In this document: piece after piece, positions 11,367 through 23,366 of the stretch
Numbering within the stretch: the first letter of the stretch is position 1
Layout: every line of letters starts with the position of its first letter
Origin: Amblyornis subalaris
Lineage: Eukaryota > Chordata > Aves > Passeriformes > Ptilonorhynchidae
Direction of reading: 5' to 3'
Length of the DNA: 64,000 nt
Assembly: GCA_018881555.1 (NCBI GenBank)
Contig: JACAXG010000105.1
Coordinates: 1,418,963 to 1,482,962 of the forward strand
Made by a program: the position numbers and the translations under genes
Notes under the pieces: generated by a model
Told to the model about the DNA's origin: nothing
Database searches by the model: none
Seen by the model: only the letters and a program-made list of their open reading frames with translations

Positions 11367-12218
11367 CGTTAAGGTCCGGTTATTAAAATAATTAGGGGAA
11401 ATTTCTCTGCCCGAATTAAGGTGCAAACGAGACCATATGCCAGTGTCAATAGTATGGATTTTATTTGAGAGTAGATAAGAGAAAGAGAGAAAAAAAGGAA
11501 GAGAAAGAAATAGAAAAAGAGGTGGGGGGACAGAAAGAGACAGATTAAAGAAAATATGACCACTCCATGGATCCCAATTTATGTTCCATTGATCCTCTCC
11601 ATCTTTGTGGTGGTGAAGGTCCCCCACGAAATGTAGAATTCATGGATTAATATACATTCAGGCTAGGTAGGAAAATCCAGGTACCCCCCCTCCCCGGGGA
11701 CTTGGGGGGGGCAATTTTGCCATTGTCTCTTGCAGCAGACTTTGGATCTCTTGCATCACTTTGCATCACATGCAGTCCTGTGGTGCAAGGCCTCAGAGAT
11801 GAGTCTGGGGGGCACTTCGGGGGGGGTCTGTGATGGATTAAGACACCTCCTTGGCTGCCTCTCACATGAATGTCCCGTGGTTGTGGCCTTCCCGGGGTTG
11901 GGGGTCCCATAGCCAGTTTGCATAAGGGAGGATGGGTTCCCTGCCCCCCAGCAGAGGTTGTGTGTGACACACCGAAACCTGCTGCCGCCACCTCAGCTGG
12001 GGGGGAAATCTGTGCAAACCTCTCCCAGCAAATGGGTCTGTCGGCTATGGCCTCCCCCACTCCCAGCCGGGAAATATTCTCAGCACTGCTTACTGGGTTG
12101 TTTTTCCTTCAGCCTTGTTTTACTTCTCCACAGAACTGAGATGACTGAGTCATGGGTTTCCCTTTATCTAGTCTCAGCACCTTAAGTCTCAGTCCAAAGT
12201 TCCAGTCGGGCATCATCA
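11367..12218 (-). mobile_element. ERV long terminal repeat (5' LTR of a broken provirus)
   Basis: The minus-strand reading ends in GGACCTTAACG just before the primer-binding site, as the 3' edge of a 5' LTR should. An AATAAA lies near 11459. GC-rich blocks with long G and C runs (about 11680-11830) and a C-rich part near 11940-12070 fall in the U3/R region. The outer edge is uncertain: the first TG on the minus strand lies at about 12215-12218. Only a short degraded stretch lies internal to the primer-binding site, and no gag, pol or env reading frame is present in the window. The family was not identified. Confidence 0.6.
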
Positions 12219-12362
12219 GGGAGGTTTCTTTGGTTGTAGTTTCTTTATACAGTTTTTGTTATAATGAGCAAAACTTTATATCAATATTTGAGGCATGAAC
12301 TACTTCAGTCTCTGACATCTGCACACAAAGCATTGAGGAGAGCACAAGACTGTTCTACTTAC

Positions 12363-12408
12363 CTGTAAAGGTCTGATGCTACCACAGGGTTTAAACTCAG
12401 GATGCTTG
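12363..12408 (-). other. Exon-like block on the minus strand
   Basis: On the minus strand this 46-bp block lies between an ATCCACCTAACAG acceptor and a perfect-consensus ACAG|GTAAGT donor. Two of three frames are open. It lies just outside the LTR edge, so it could be a non-coding exon driven by the LTR or simply chance. No peptide similarity is recognised. Confidence 0.2.
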
Positions 12409-12878
12409 CTGTTAGGTGGATATTTTATCTGGCATCATCATGGTGCCTGAAGACCCAGGTTTCTCTTGGGTGACAGCAAGGCTAACCTAAGAGCAAGGCC
12501 ATTGACTGATGCTCACCTTAACCTAGGGAGCAATGATTTCTGTGCAAAGTGGGACTTCTACGTTACCTGATTTAAAGCTAATCTTCATAAACATGAACGA
12601 GTAGGTGAGCAATGCAAGGCAGAGGATCCTTGTAACCTAATCAGTGCCAGCCAAGCACATCTACTCTCTGGGCTACCAGCTCCGCTGCCTAGGAGGCTCT
12701 CAGTGGTTCACCGTACAGACTGGGACTCAGGGAGATTCCTGCCTCCAAGGGTGTGGAATCCATTATGGGATGCTGGCAAGAGCATTTTTGGCATGTAAGA
12801 GACTTATTGTGGGATGTTTAAGAGAGGAACCAAAGGTGGAGCAAAGGGAGGCATCAAGGTCATTTGAGGGAAAAAAAG
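12409..12878. other. No recognised feature
   Basis: Nothing recognised. The sequence between the ERV edge and the 31-bp tandem duplication has no splice-supported frame and no repeat that I can name. Confidence 0.35.
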
Positions 12879-12940
12879 TGTGGAAAAATAGAGGAGAAAG
12901 GGGATAAAATGTGGAAAAATAGAGGAGAGAGGGGATAAAA
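12879..12940. repeat. 31-bp tandem duplication
   Basis: Two adjacent 31-bp copies (12879-12909 and 12910-12940) begin TGTGGAAAAATAG and end GGGATAAAA. They differ at one position, A versus G. The near identity indicates a recent local duplication. Confidence 0.9.
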
Positions 12941-13970
12941 TGTGTAAACAGGTTGTTGTGTCTGGCAGTGTCCTGTGCCTGATCCTCACAATAGCTGAGT
13001 GTTTGGGTGAGAAGAGGGGGTAGGAGGTGTGTGTGGCAGGTCAGAGCACCAGCAACCAGACCATAGAGGCAGCCTGAGGGTGCCTTTGTCCCAGTGACAG
13101 CAGCAGGGGAGACTGGGATCTGGAGGCAGCTACCGGTCACGTGTGTATGTACTTACATGTTTTCCACTTCTGTGTCTTTATCCTAATCAGAGAGAGAGGG
13201 GAACGGGATCAGGCCTTTTGTGCTCTTTTTGCTTAAGTGCTGTGTTTTCTGTCTGTGTGGCCAGCCATGTACCTGTGCAGATATATCTGTCTCTATATGC
13301 GGATTTGTGTATACGTGTTGTGTGCATGTGTGCGTGCCTGTGGTTCGTGCTCAGCCTCACTACGTACTGGACCTGGGGCCAGGAAGTTGTGGCCTCACCT
13401 CGAATGAGCTACTGGATCTGGCAGCTTCTAACAGTACAATCTAAACCGTGAGCTGTGAATTTGAGGATCCAGGAGGGAGTATGAATCCCCTCACACAGAA
13501 CGCTAATGAAGACACCGGTAGCTCCTTTTCAGTCGTGACTCTACAAGAAGGCTGTGAAGCTAGGACAGGTTAAAGCTCTTCAGTGGTGTCCTGATTAAGG
13601 CATATAAAATTCAGGAGGAAGGTTTTGGACAGTTTTGGGTTTTTTTTCTGTAAGGATTAATCTAGATAGCTACCTGTTCACCAAGCTTATTTCTCCAGAC
13701 TGTAAGCTGCTCCCTTGCTTTGAGGCAATTGATTCAGCCTGAAGGAAGCTCTTAATACGTGGCTCACATAACAATAGGCAACATTATGATATTCTTTCTA
13801 AATGCCTCTATTATGAAAAACTCAGACTTGTTTAGTCATGTAAAAACAGCAGAGGAAGAGAGGGACACATGTCTTGCTCATTTTTTGAGTGAAAGAACTA
13901 AAAAATGTAAATATATATAAAAGAATAAGTATGTAATATATATTATGTAATATGTATGTTATGTTGTGTT

Positions 13971-13976
<6 letters not shown>
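12941..13976. other. No recognised gene; GT-rich degenerate block
   Basis: About 13240-13350 is GT-rich with TGTGTG and TATATG-like runs. It is followed by a GC-richer block to about 13440 with the flavour of an old repeat, but I cannot name a family. No coding frame here is supported by splice sites. Confidence 0.35.

Positions 13977-14006
<30 letters not shown>
13977..14006. repeat. (TA)15 microsatellite
   Basis: Fifteen uninterrupted TA units, preceded by imperfect TAATATGTATGT-like sequence that looks like decayed repeat of the same origin. Confidence 0.95.
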
Positions 14007-14011
<5 letters not shown>

Positions 14012-14252
14012 GTAGAAGCAACTGTTTATCTGGACAGTAAAATAGCATTTCGACTATACAAATGTCCAAATATAAATATGTGATCAAATAAAAAAATATG
14101 AAGAAAGTTCAGCATCAACAAAGAAAAGAAACAGAAGCCTGTGCTTATTGGCTGATGACATCTATGAAAGTCTAGTTCTGGGGAAAAAGCCTACTATACT
14201 GTTCCGATTTGGACAAAATTAGGAGGATGACTAGAGGAGTCTCCTCTGCAAA

Positions 14253-14954
14253 TGATAAGGTTCGAAAACTCCCTTCCCCCCACCTTAGAAATTTCTTGGA
14301 GGAAAGTGAAAAAAACTGTTTATTTAACAAAACAGGGTGCTGAGGGGTGCAACGCAGGCACCAGGGGAAGGGAAGAAAAAATAAATAATGTTAGATAATA
14401 AACCTCTTGTGGTGGAGGAAACCTGGATGAATTCAGAGTCCTTTCCTGGGTGTAGCTCTGCTCTGTCCTGAAGCTAGGGTACGATGTTGGCCCCCCTCCG
14501 GGCCCAGGATGGTGTAGGCCTCCCGGTGATGGTATGTAGAATGGAGTTCAGTTGTCTGTTGTACAGTCCCAAAGGAAGAAGGAGGAAAAAACCACAGATC
14601 CAAGGCTAGCAGACTAGCCAGGAAAAAAAAAAAGTGAAAAGGAAGTTTTTAACTCTCCAGTCTCTCTCTCTCTCCTGAGAAACACAGGGCCGAGAGCTAA
14701 GAAAAAAGTGAAAGTGCTCTCTCTCCTGAGAAACACAAAGCTGAGAGAGCCGGCCAGGGAAAAAAGTAGAAGTTCCCTTCCGAACTGCAAGCAGAAAAAA
14801 GCAGCAGCCGCAGCAATGACAAGCCGAGGAATGTGTACATGTCCTCGTAGCAACTGTGCTGAGAAATTACTCTGGCAGCTTTAAAGGCATGAGATCTCAT
14901 ATTTGGCATAGAGCAACAATAGGGGATATAGCATCATAAAGTCACTCCAAGACA
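14253..14954 (-). mobile_element. ERV LTR, about 700 bp, probably solo
   Basis: Read on the minus strand, it starts TGTCTTGGAGTGACTTTATG and ends TTCGAACCTTATCA, giving the TG...CA edges of an LTR. The start resembles ERVL-type LTRs I recall from songbird genomes. An AATAAA (14319-14324 on the minus strand) lies about 65 bp from the end. The promoter half contains a direct duplication of about 65 bp marked by two CTCTCTCTCCTGAGAAACAC segments (about 14663-14790). No primer-binding site beginning TGG follows the end, and flanking bases do not give a clear duplication. It is either an old solo LTR or one with a decayed target site. Confidence 0.65.
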
Positions 14955-17900
14955 TATGCATAAAATAAACAAACAAATTCCAGTGCCCCAAACAAGTCAC
15001 ATTGAATTTTATCACTTTGCTGAAATAATGAATTCACCAGAAGTTTTGTTAAAATACTCAGGAAAACAAAATAAACTGGATAGTATCTTGTTCTGACTGA
15101 AGGTAGCGGGGAAAGTTCCACCAAATCATACCAGAGGAAAATTTTCTTAATGAACAGAACAAGCCTTAGTTATCAAAAAGTACAAATAAAATACTATTGG
15201 GAGTTGTTGCTAGTTCTTAGCATGGCATTAATGGTATGGTTAACAAAATGTTATGGTTCAGTAACAAATGAAGTACGGTTAAAAATAGCATGAGTGCTAG
15301 GGATTAACTGAATTATATATGGAGATCAGGAGTAGGAACCCATGGAGAAGGAGAAATTTCGAATGGTTTCATTAGCTGATCTCTGATTGTACTGCTACAA
15401 TCCCCCAAAATACATAAAAATTATAAGATTCGAATAAGCATTTGTTAACCTTTCCTGATAAAAGCAGGAGACTACATCTTTGGGGGTATGAGTGGAATCT
15501 TTCTAGCAAAAGCTGAGAAGAGTTTAAGAATTATACAGGGAGAAGACAAGCAGAAACAGTAACTCATAGCATCTGGGAATATGTTTTTGTATGTCTGGTT
15601 TGTGTCTGTGGTGTTTTTTGGTTATTAGTATAAACTCACTATTAGAAGTTGCTTTGAATGTGTAATTGTGGGAGAGAAAGTCTGACAGGAAAAAACTTTC
15701 CCCAAAACTCCCTCAATATTCAAGATTTTCATATGACTGCACATATAATTTTCCTTTAATTCAGACAGTTTAAATCACTTCCATAATGTACTTTAACTTA
15801 GGGTCAGTGCTGCAAGTCTAGTTCAAGAACTGCCCAATGCACATTCCAAACTGATTACATTCACTTGCATTTTTTCTAATTACGCCCACTTTAGGTGATA
15901 AGATCGAAATACAATGAAAGGCAATATTTCCCTTTAGAGATTGCAATCACTGGTGATTTTGTCTATTCATATGGAGTATCAGGCTCAGCGAGGTGCTGTC
16001 CTGAAACATGCTGAGCACTTCAGAATGCCAAATCGACTCAGCTCCTGCAGGAGCCAGCATTGTGGAACTGGCAGGTGTTTGGCATGCTACAGGATAAGTA
16101 GTGAAATTATATTTTAGGACTTTTCCTTGTAATTACTTTGCCTTGTGGGAACTCCAGATTTTCTTTTTTCTTGTTCATTTTCATTCACGTCACACCCACG
16201 TGAGGGCTCAATGTAAACAAGCTGTTCTCATTTGATGAATGCCACATTTGTCGCCAATATTGTGCTACTTGCAATTATGTACATGGTTGTGTAAGTAGTA
16301 GGTATTGTAGCTCTACCTATCTTGAAATTAATTTAAACTTAGAAGGCTTCTCTGTAATTCGCTCTGCAGAAGAGATACAACAGAGAAAGAGCCAATGAAT
16401 TTATCCACTATGGGGGAAGTAGGTGTCATTTTTCCAAAGTGCTGAGAATTATCTCCTTGCCCTCCACACTCCAAGACACACCCTTCGTTATTCAGAGGGA
16501 CTAAAAGCTTCGCAGACCCAGTCAGATTCACAGCTTAGAGTGAGGTTTGCTGTAGTGGGTCTATACTATTCAGCAGTGCCTTCCAGCACAAAGTCACTTT
16601 CTCACTTTAGAATGCTAATTACTTTCATATAATAAACATAAATAATTTGATATAATTTTTACTCAATACCTGGTAAGAGTCTCGGATTAAGTTAAACTTA
16701 ATCCAAATTTATAAAATAATGATAAAGATACAGCTTTATCAATGAAGTCACTTCTTTTGAAAGTGAGAAATCCTACATTACCTATTTTATATCCTCAGAG
16801 TCAAGATATTCTGGTGATCTTCAAGCCATATTTTAGTCATACCAGTTTGGAGGATGTGGGGATAGTGAGTTTTTAGCAAAAGGGAATCTTGTTTCATTTG
16901 TGAGGGAGCAATTATTATTATTACCAACAACAGCTCCTAGTGTTGCAGATATTAATTTTATATTATTATCTATAGTGAGTGAAAGTAGGAACAGAGGCTT
17001 AAAAGGGATCTTCAAAGCTTGCACCTTGAAATTGCAGGTAATCATTCAATGACAGCAATCATAAAGGTCCTCAAATAGTCACAGTAGATCCGGCAAGGTC
17101 AGAAAAACCTGGTCACCACCCCTGCAGTGTATCAGAAACTGCACAACACTTCCTATAACAAGCAAATTTCAAATATTGTATCTAATAAGCCAGAAGCATA
17201 AAAAATACACAGGAACAAAGCAGGAGAGAGGAAAGCCATGAGAGCATCAGGGCATTTGCTGTCATCTTAATAAAAGCTTCATGTTTCCCTCATGATGTGG
17301 ATTAAGGAAACATTTCCTTTCCTTCCTGTAGTCCTATGACTGTTTACATGGCAAGAAGACCAGACACACCTCTTAGTTACTCACAAGTTTCTCTGCACAC
17401 TAGTTGATCTTTCAAAAAAAATTTTAAAACTAGCTATTGACAAATGTCTGCCATCACCCTTTATTTATACTAGTCCCTAGCTGTTTTGTGAAACCTTCCC
17501 CAAATAGTCCAACCTTCCCTAAATGTTTCTTACTATTTACCAGATAAAAGTCAATATGAATTGTATACCTCAAGTCAACAAAATTCTGGAGAGTAATTTG
17601 CTAGAGATGAGCAAAAAATGAGTGAACTTCTGGCTTGGGAAAATGGAAAGATGATGACAAAGAAGTCTCTATCTTAGTTTCAGCTTATCCGAACTCTGCA
17701 ACTATGGAGAGATTCAGATAAAAGTGTCCAAAGTCACATCATTTCCTTTGGTGCACTGGATCTGGATTTTGATTAGACTTTCCTCACTAGGCCTTTGGCA
17801 GCTGGCACTCTCAGTACAAGTATAGATTTGAAAGATGCCATTTAGTTCAGTCCTCAGCATTTTAATCACTTCTATTTAAGCTTGATCCCATCTGTGTTAA

Positions 17901-20900
17901 ACTATTCTATTACTCAAACTACCATGTTACTACATACCACAATTATTCAACAAGTTTATAATCAAAGAACCCTAGGGATGCACTTTAAAACTAGAGCCCC
18001 CTTTCAGTAAGTGCAAGGATGATACATATCCTTTCAGCATATGAATTATTTATTTATTACAGTGCTATTGGAGACAATTAGAAATCAGCATACATCAGAA
18101 CATATTATGTAAATGTGTGCTCAAAACTGTTTTGCTTTTGGTAAAAATATCTCATAAATCTGAAGGAAGCATTGATACAATGAAGCCTAAGTCCTTTGTT
18201 TTAATGACTGTGTCTTGTGACCAAGAATTGTTGGGGCTCTCAGTGCCATCTAGTGATGTTTGGATGGAATTGAAATGTAGCTATTTTCACAGCATTACAT
18301 ACATATATGAATATATCCTATAATAAAAAGCTCTTTTAGATTAGCAATACTATACCTTAAAAAATATAAATAACTCTTTAAATTCTCTTGTGCATATATA
18401 ACAGCAGAAAACACATATATGTGATAAAGCAGGAGACAGCAACCACCTGCTAACTATCTCCTGCAGTTCTGGGCCTGCATCTTTCCTGGCTCCCTGATTT
18501 TTCTCTCACCTCCTTTTCTATCCTGTAACATCTATGCATTGCTTTGTCTTCACAGACACCTTGAAAATGTTAGTTTTCAAGAAAAAAAATTACTGAAGAA
18601 AAAAGTCATCAGAAAAACTTTTCAGATCCAAACCATAGGTAAGGAATTTACATTCCACACTGAACCCCAGAACCGCCCTTATGTTACAGTCTTTATTGGT
18701 GACATTCACATGTTGTGTTCAAGGTCTATCTTTAAAACATACTGGTTTTGTTGTATANTTATTTATCTTTCTCCAGATTTTCTTGAGAATTGCTGAAAAA
18801 TCCTCAATTCTAGTATTTGAAAAAGAATGATTTTTTCCTTAGAATATGAGGAAATTTTATTGATCAGTTCAGTCTGTAATATTATAATGCCTGAATTTAA
18901 ACCAGGGGATTTTAAAACAGTAATGGTACTATAGTCTTATCTCCTAGTTAGATGTAAATAATCCTTTCTTAACTGAGAATAAAAAATACGTGAAATGTGA
19001 ATTCCTGTCTCAATAGTGCAGACAATCCCAATCCAGAGTACAAATAACCAAATTGAAAAACTGGTTTTTGGAAGACTGATAAAAAATTCTAAAAGTGGAT
19101 CTGTCTGGATGGTTAGCGCAGGTTTGTTCTGCCCCCGATCAGAACTGGTGGAGCTCTTGCCTGAATGCCTGAGGGCTGGGATGGGCTAACCTGCCTCAGC
19201 ACCATTCTCTAGTTGCTGGAATATCTGACTTCTGCAGGGCAGGAGAGGTGTTTGGTGGAGTCTGAACCCCTTTGTGAAGAGATACTCTCTGTAAAATCTG
19301 TGCAAACTCTACAGTTTTGGGTCTTGGTAGAAAAAGGAAAAGAAAAAAAGAAACATACTAGCAAGAGCTTACTTCCACTATTATATTTAAACCGTTTTTC
19401 AGCCCAATCTCCCCTAAATGTGGCAGTGAAAAGCAACTCATTTCATAAATAGCAGATGGGAGAGGAGACTCCTTAATGTAGAAAACTTGCTGGAAAGATC
19501 ATCAATTTCCCCCTGGAATACCTAAACCTCACTGATGGGCCAGGGTTACAGGACTGAAGAAGACAAACTGAAAACAGGAAGAATTTACCAGCTGTTTTCA
19601 CATCTGCCAGATGAGCTGACGAGAGAAGCAGAACGGCAGCCTGAGTCAATGTTCAACAAAGCAGTTGTATTGAGGGGTTTTTTGTAAAAAATTGCACAAA
19701 GTCATAACTCCCATTTTGCCTCTGGAGACTGCCTGTGACAGGAATATGTTTTATGATTTAGAATAATTATTCATGTTGAAGATCTAAATTTCATCCACGG
19801 CATTGCATGCTGAGACAAGCTGAGTATTAGATAAATTGGGGCTCCAGATCCCAAAGTCGATAAAAGAAAAATTTCAGATCATTTGGCAAATCTGCCCTAT
19901 GACAAAAAAAACCACTGATGACTTTCTATTTCTAGCTTCGGAGACAACAACCATGACTCAAAAGGGCTTCTTTTTTCAGGCATATCTCTGATGTGAAGGG
20001 ATTTTATTCCTTCCTCTCAGATGTGGTCCTTTGCATTCCAACATGTGCTAAATTATTGCAATTCCCAGCTGATCTTGAAGACCAAATGGAAATTAAAATA
20101 AAATTTAGTGCCTGAATTGCACAGCCTCGNGGCAGTGCAGGCCAGCAACGGTTTTTACTTCAGAGGAATCCAGTCCCGTATCAATGTTAAAAAGGGTCTC
20201 TCTCGACCTTTAAAGCTAGCAAAAATCTACGTCAGGCTTTCAGAAAGGTTCACTCTTCTTTTTTGACTTCTGAAGCAAGTTCAATACCTCTGATTCAGGA
20301 AGAGAGGGAAAGCATGGAGGAGACCATTTCAGCTTCTTCCCTAAAACACGATCAGTGACTGAATGTTCCTGCAGCTGTGACAGGCAGTATCAGCAGGCTC
20401 TGTCACAGCATGTGAAACCAGAGGATCATGCCTTACACCAAGTACAACAAAAGTGCTAACGTTTGTGGAGAGAGGAGGACCCAGTGGGATTTCTGAGGGC
20501 TGTGGTTGGGGAGGTCTGCTAACCTCCCTGGTCCTGCAAGATCCCTGTGGGGATCTTCCCCTTCTAATACAGAGGAGGGTGTTGAGGCCTCTTGTGGTAA
20601 GGGAGGCTCTCCTCCCTCCTCACGTTGTTTCCACCCAAGGTGCTCTGCTCTCATTTATGACAACTCTGCACCTCTCTTCTGAGCAGAGAAACCTGATGAA
20701 AAGAGCAGAATGGCCTGTGCAAAACATGGCGTGGGACTGCTTATGGGGACCATGATATCGTGTGCCTTCCATTTCCAGGTTCCCTGGTGTTGTCTGGTGG
20801 TCATTTAGCAACGTGGCAGCACAGCAGCATCTCTGCATTGCCTTTCTGTGACTTCAGGGTGTGCCTTGGGTGGTGTGACATGGGTATCAATTTTACACAA

Positions 20901-23346
20901 GTACATCACACAAGTCAGGAATGCAGGTGCAGCTCATTCTCTTGTCACAGGTCATGGTTTGCCAGAAGAATGGGAACAAGCACTGAGGGCAACCCTATTT
21001 AATCTGCAGTGCTCCTGAACCCTCATGAACACCTGAGACAAATGCCTGAAATGAGGTTGTTAAAGAGAGGTGGTTCTGAGAATGCCCATGCAGTGGCAGT
21101 GACAGTAGTGTGCTGTCACCTGCATGACTTGGTAGTAGACTTGGTTTACACATCAATGTTTCATCAGGATTCATAACTGGTGAAACGCAGATATTTATAA
21201 AATCCAGTTAAGCTTTCTAATTAACTTTCAACTTGTCACAGCTAATCACAGCCACCAAGATAAGCCTTGTATCACTTGCATGGTGTAGATTTTTTTCAAA
21301 AGTTCACAAAAAAGTCAACATTTCAGAAGTGATTTCAGAATGAAGATCATTAAAGTTAACACTATTGAGTTTGATTGCTTTCTGAAACGATCAGCATTTC
21401 AGCTAAGCAAACCTTTTGTGAGTCCGTTGTTTGAAATTAATTAAATTTCGTTAGTCTTGAATGTTTTCTGAAATCCATGGTAAACATCTATGATGTTCAT
21501 ATTCAGAAGATGAAGTTGCTCTCTTGGACAGAATAAAGGTTCCTATAAATCCAGTATCCTGTTGCTGATACTGGCCAAAAGTTCATGCTCAGGAAAGACT
21601 AATAAGAGTGGGAGGAGCAATGCAATATGTTTCTTAAGCACCCTCGGATCTCTAACCATACTCAGATACTCTCAACGCTATACTCTTTATATTCTTTTTA
21701 ACACAGACACTTTGTTCTCCAGAAACCCATCAAGCCCTCCCTTGAATCAATACAAACTTTTAACATCCACATCCTGAAGCATGGAGGTTTACAACACTAT
21801 ATGAGAAAGAAAAAAACTTCTTTTGTTTTGAGCTTGCCTCTTTACGGTTTCCTTGTTATCACCTAGCTGCTGTACTGGAAGAGAGTCCTCTTTTCATGCC
21901 ATTCATCATTGAACAGACCACGGTCAACCATGATCAAAATTTGTATTTTCTCTATTTCCATGACCTCTAAGTTGTCTGCATTCTCTCTGTGCTCTTCACA
22001 TCAGTCTTCCCATGTCTTTTTAGTGTAGATGCTTTCATAGCCTGGCTGTGTCTCTCTGTCTCAGAGACCCCATTGGTGCTTTTTTGCTCCTTTTCCCTAT
22101 ATGGATTTAACTGATGGACCTCCTTTGACTTTAAGGAACAGAAAGAGATCCTGCTACTGCTGTCACATTGTATCTGTCAGTCCACTGTTACCCATGTCAT
22201 GTTTGCCCTCTTAACTGCTAGCATCTGCTTCACAAGGATACTGACAGCAATACTGAAAGACTAGCCCACCAGTAAAGCATGAGACACTTTACAGCTTTCA
22301 ATGTCTAAAGTCAAGGAGAGCAGATAAAACATAAGGACAGAAATGGTTGTTTTGATTAGAGAAAATTGTTTTAATGATGTCAAGTTCTGGATAATGTAAT
22401 CAACTTTTCCCGAGAAAGAAAACACTCCATGCCATATTTCTTTTGCAGCAGGAAAGCTAGCAGGNGGAGCACATAATGGGATCCTCACCTAAAATTCCTA
22501 GTTGTTAAATAATAAGAAACCCTTAATCGTATCCATGCTCTGAGTCAGACAAGGAATATTTGATTCTTTTTACGAGCACTGAAGGTGGCTGCCATTTCTG
22601 TACATAAAAATTAATGCATCACAGGAATCTTGCTGGTCTCAAGAGAAAAACCCCCGAAAGTCAGATGTCTTTGAAAAGCAGCTGTCTTGATAAAACCTTG
22701 CTGAGGGCCTGAGAGCATTTGGGGCTGTAAGTCACAGGAAAAACTAAAGCAGGTGTTCTGACAAATCTCGACCCTAATCAGAGCAAAAAGAGGCTAGTAC
22801 TGTATTTCAGTAAATCTACATCTCCCGCATTTGATTTAATATCGTCTTGCCTGGCAAAGTGCCTGCCTACAGTGATTCACTTCATATTTTAATAAAGAAT
22901 AACTCAAGATAGAAAATTGAATACTGGATGGTAATACAATGTAGGGAGTTTTGATGACCTGCTAATACAGTGAATTCGACTTAAGTGGTTTGTGAATGAC
23001 AAGAAAAACTCCTCATATTAAATTACAACAGAGCATATGTTTTCAGTCATGCACTTTTTACTGCAATTTGTAGCAAGAAAAGAAAATCCAAAACACAAAT
23101 ACTACAGTAAGACATGTATTCCTCTGCATTAGGACCAACCAGGTAGCTTGGGGTGTTAATAACAGAGAAACCTAGCTCTAGTTCATTAAAATGAAAATAA
23201 ACATGTTTTCACCTTGATCTGTTTTGCTTGGAGCTGCTCCAACTGATAAAAATGAAATGTGGGCTGCAGAGTTAACCTGTTCCACAGCTGCCAGGAGGTT
23301 TCTTTGTGTTAGAGATGGAGCTGGTGGGGGAAGGTAGTTGTGTCCT
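14955..23346. other. Long stretch without a recognised gene or repeat
   Basis: AT-rich DNA with short chance frames on both strands. I looked for LTR edges, CR1 tails and splice-bounded open blocks and found none I would support. Single unresolved bases occur at 18758, 20130 and 22465. The GC-richer part at about 20455-20640 is open on both strands but has no splice-site support. Confidence 0.4.
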
Positions 23347-23366
23347 AGCAGCAGCAGCAGCAGCAG
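23347..23366. repeat. (AGC)n trinucleotide repeat
   Basis: About 6.7 perfect AGC units. On the minus strand a short chance frame turns this into an alanine run, and nothing else suggests that the frame is coding. Confidence 0.9.

Noticed and set aside
14248..14960. TGCA near both edges as a target duplication of the 700-bp LTR
   Set aside because: The four bases sit two bases away from each LTR edge and are too short and misplaced to be convincing.
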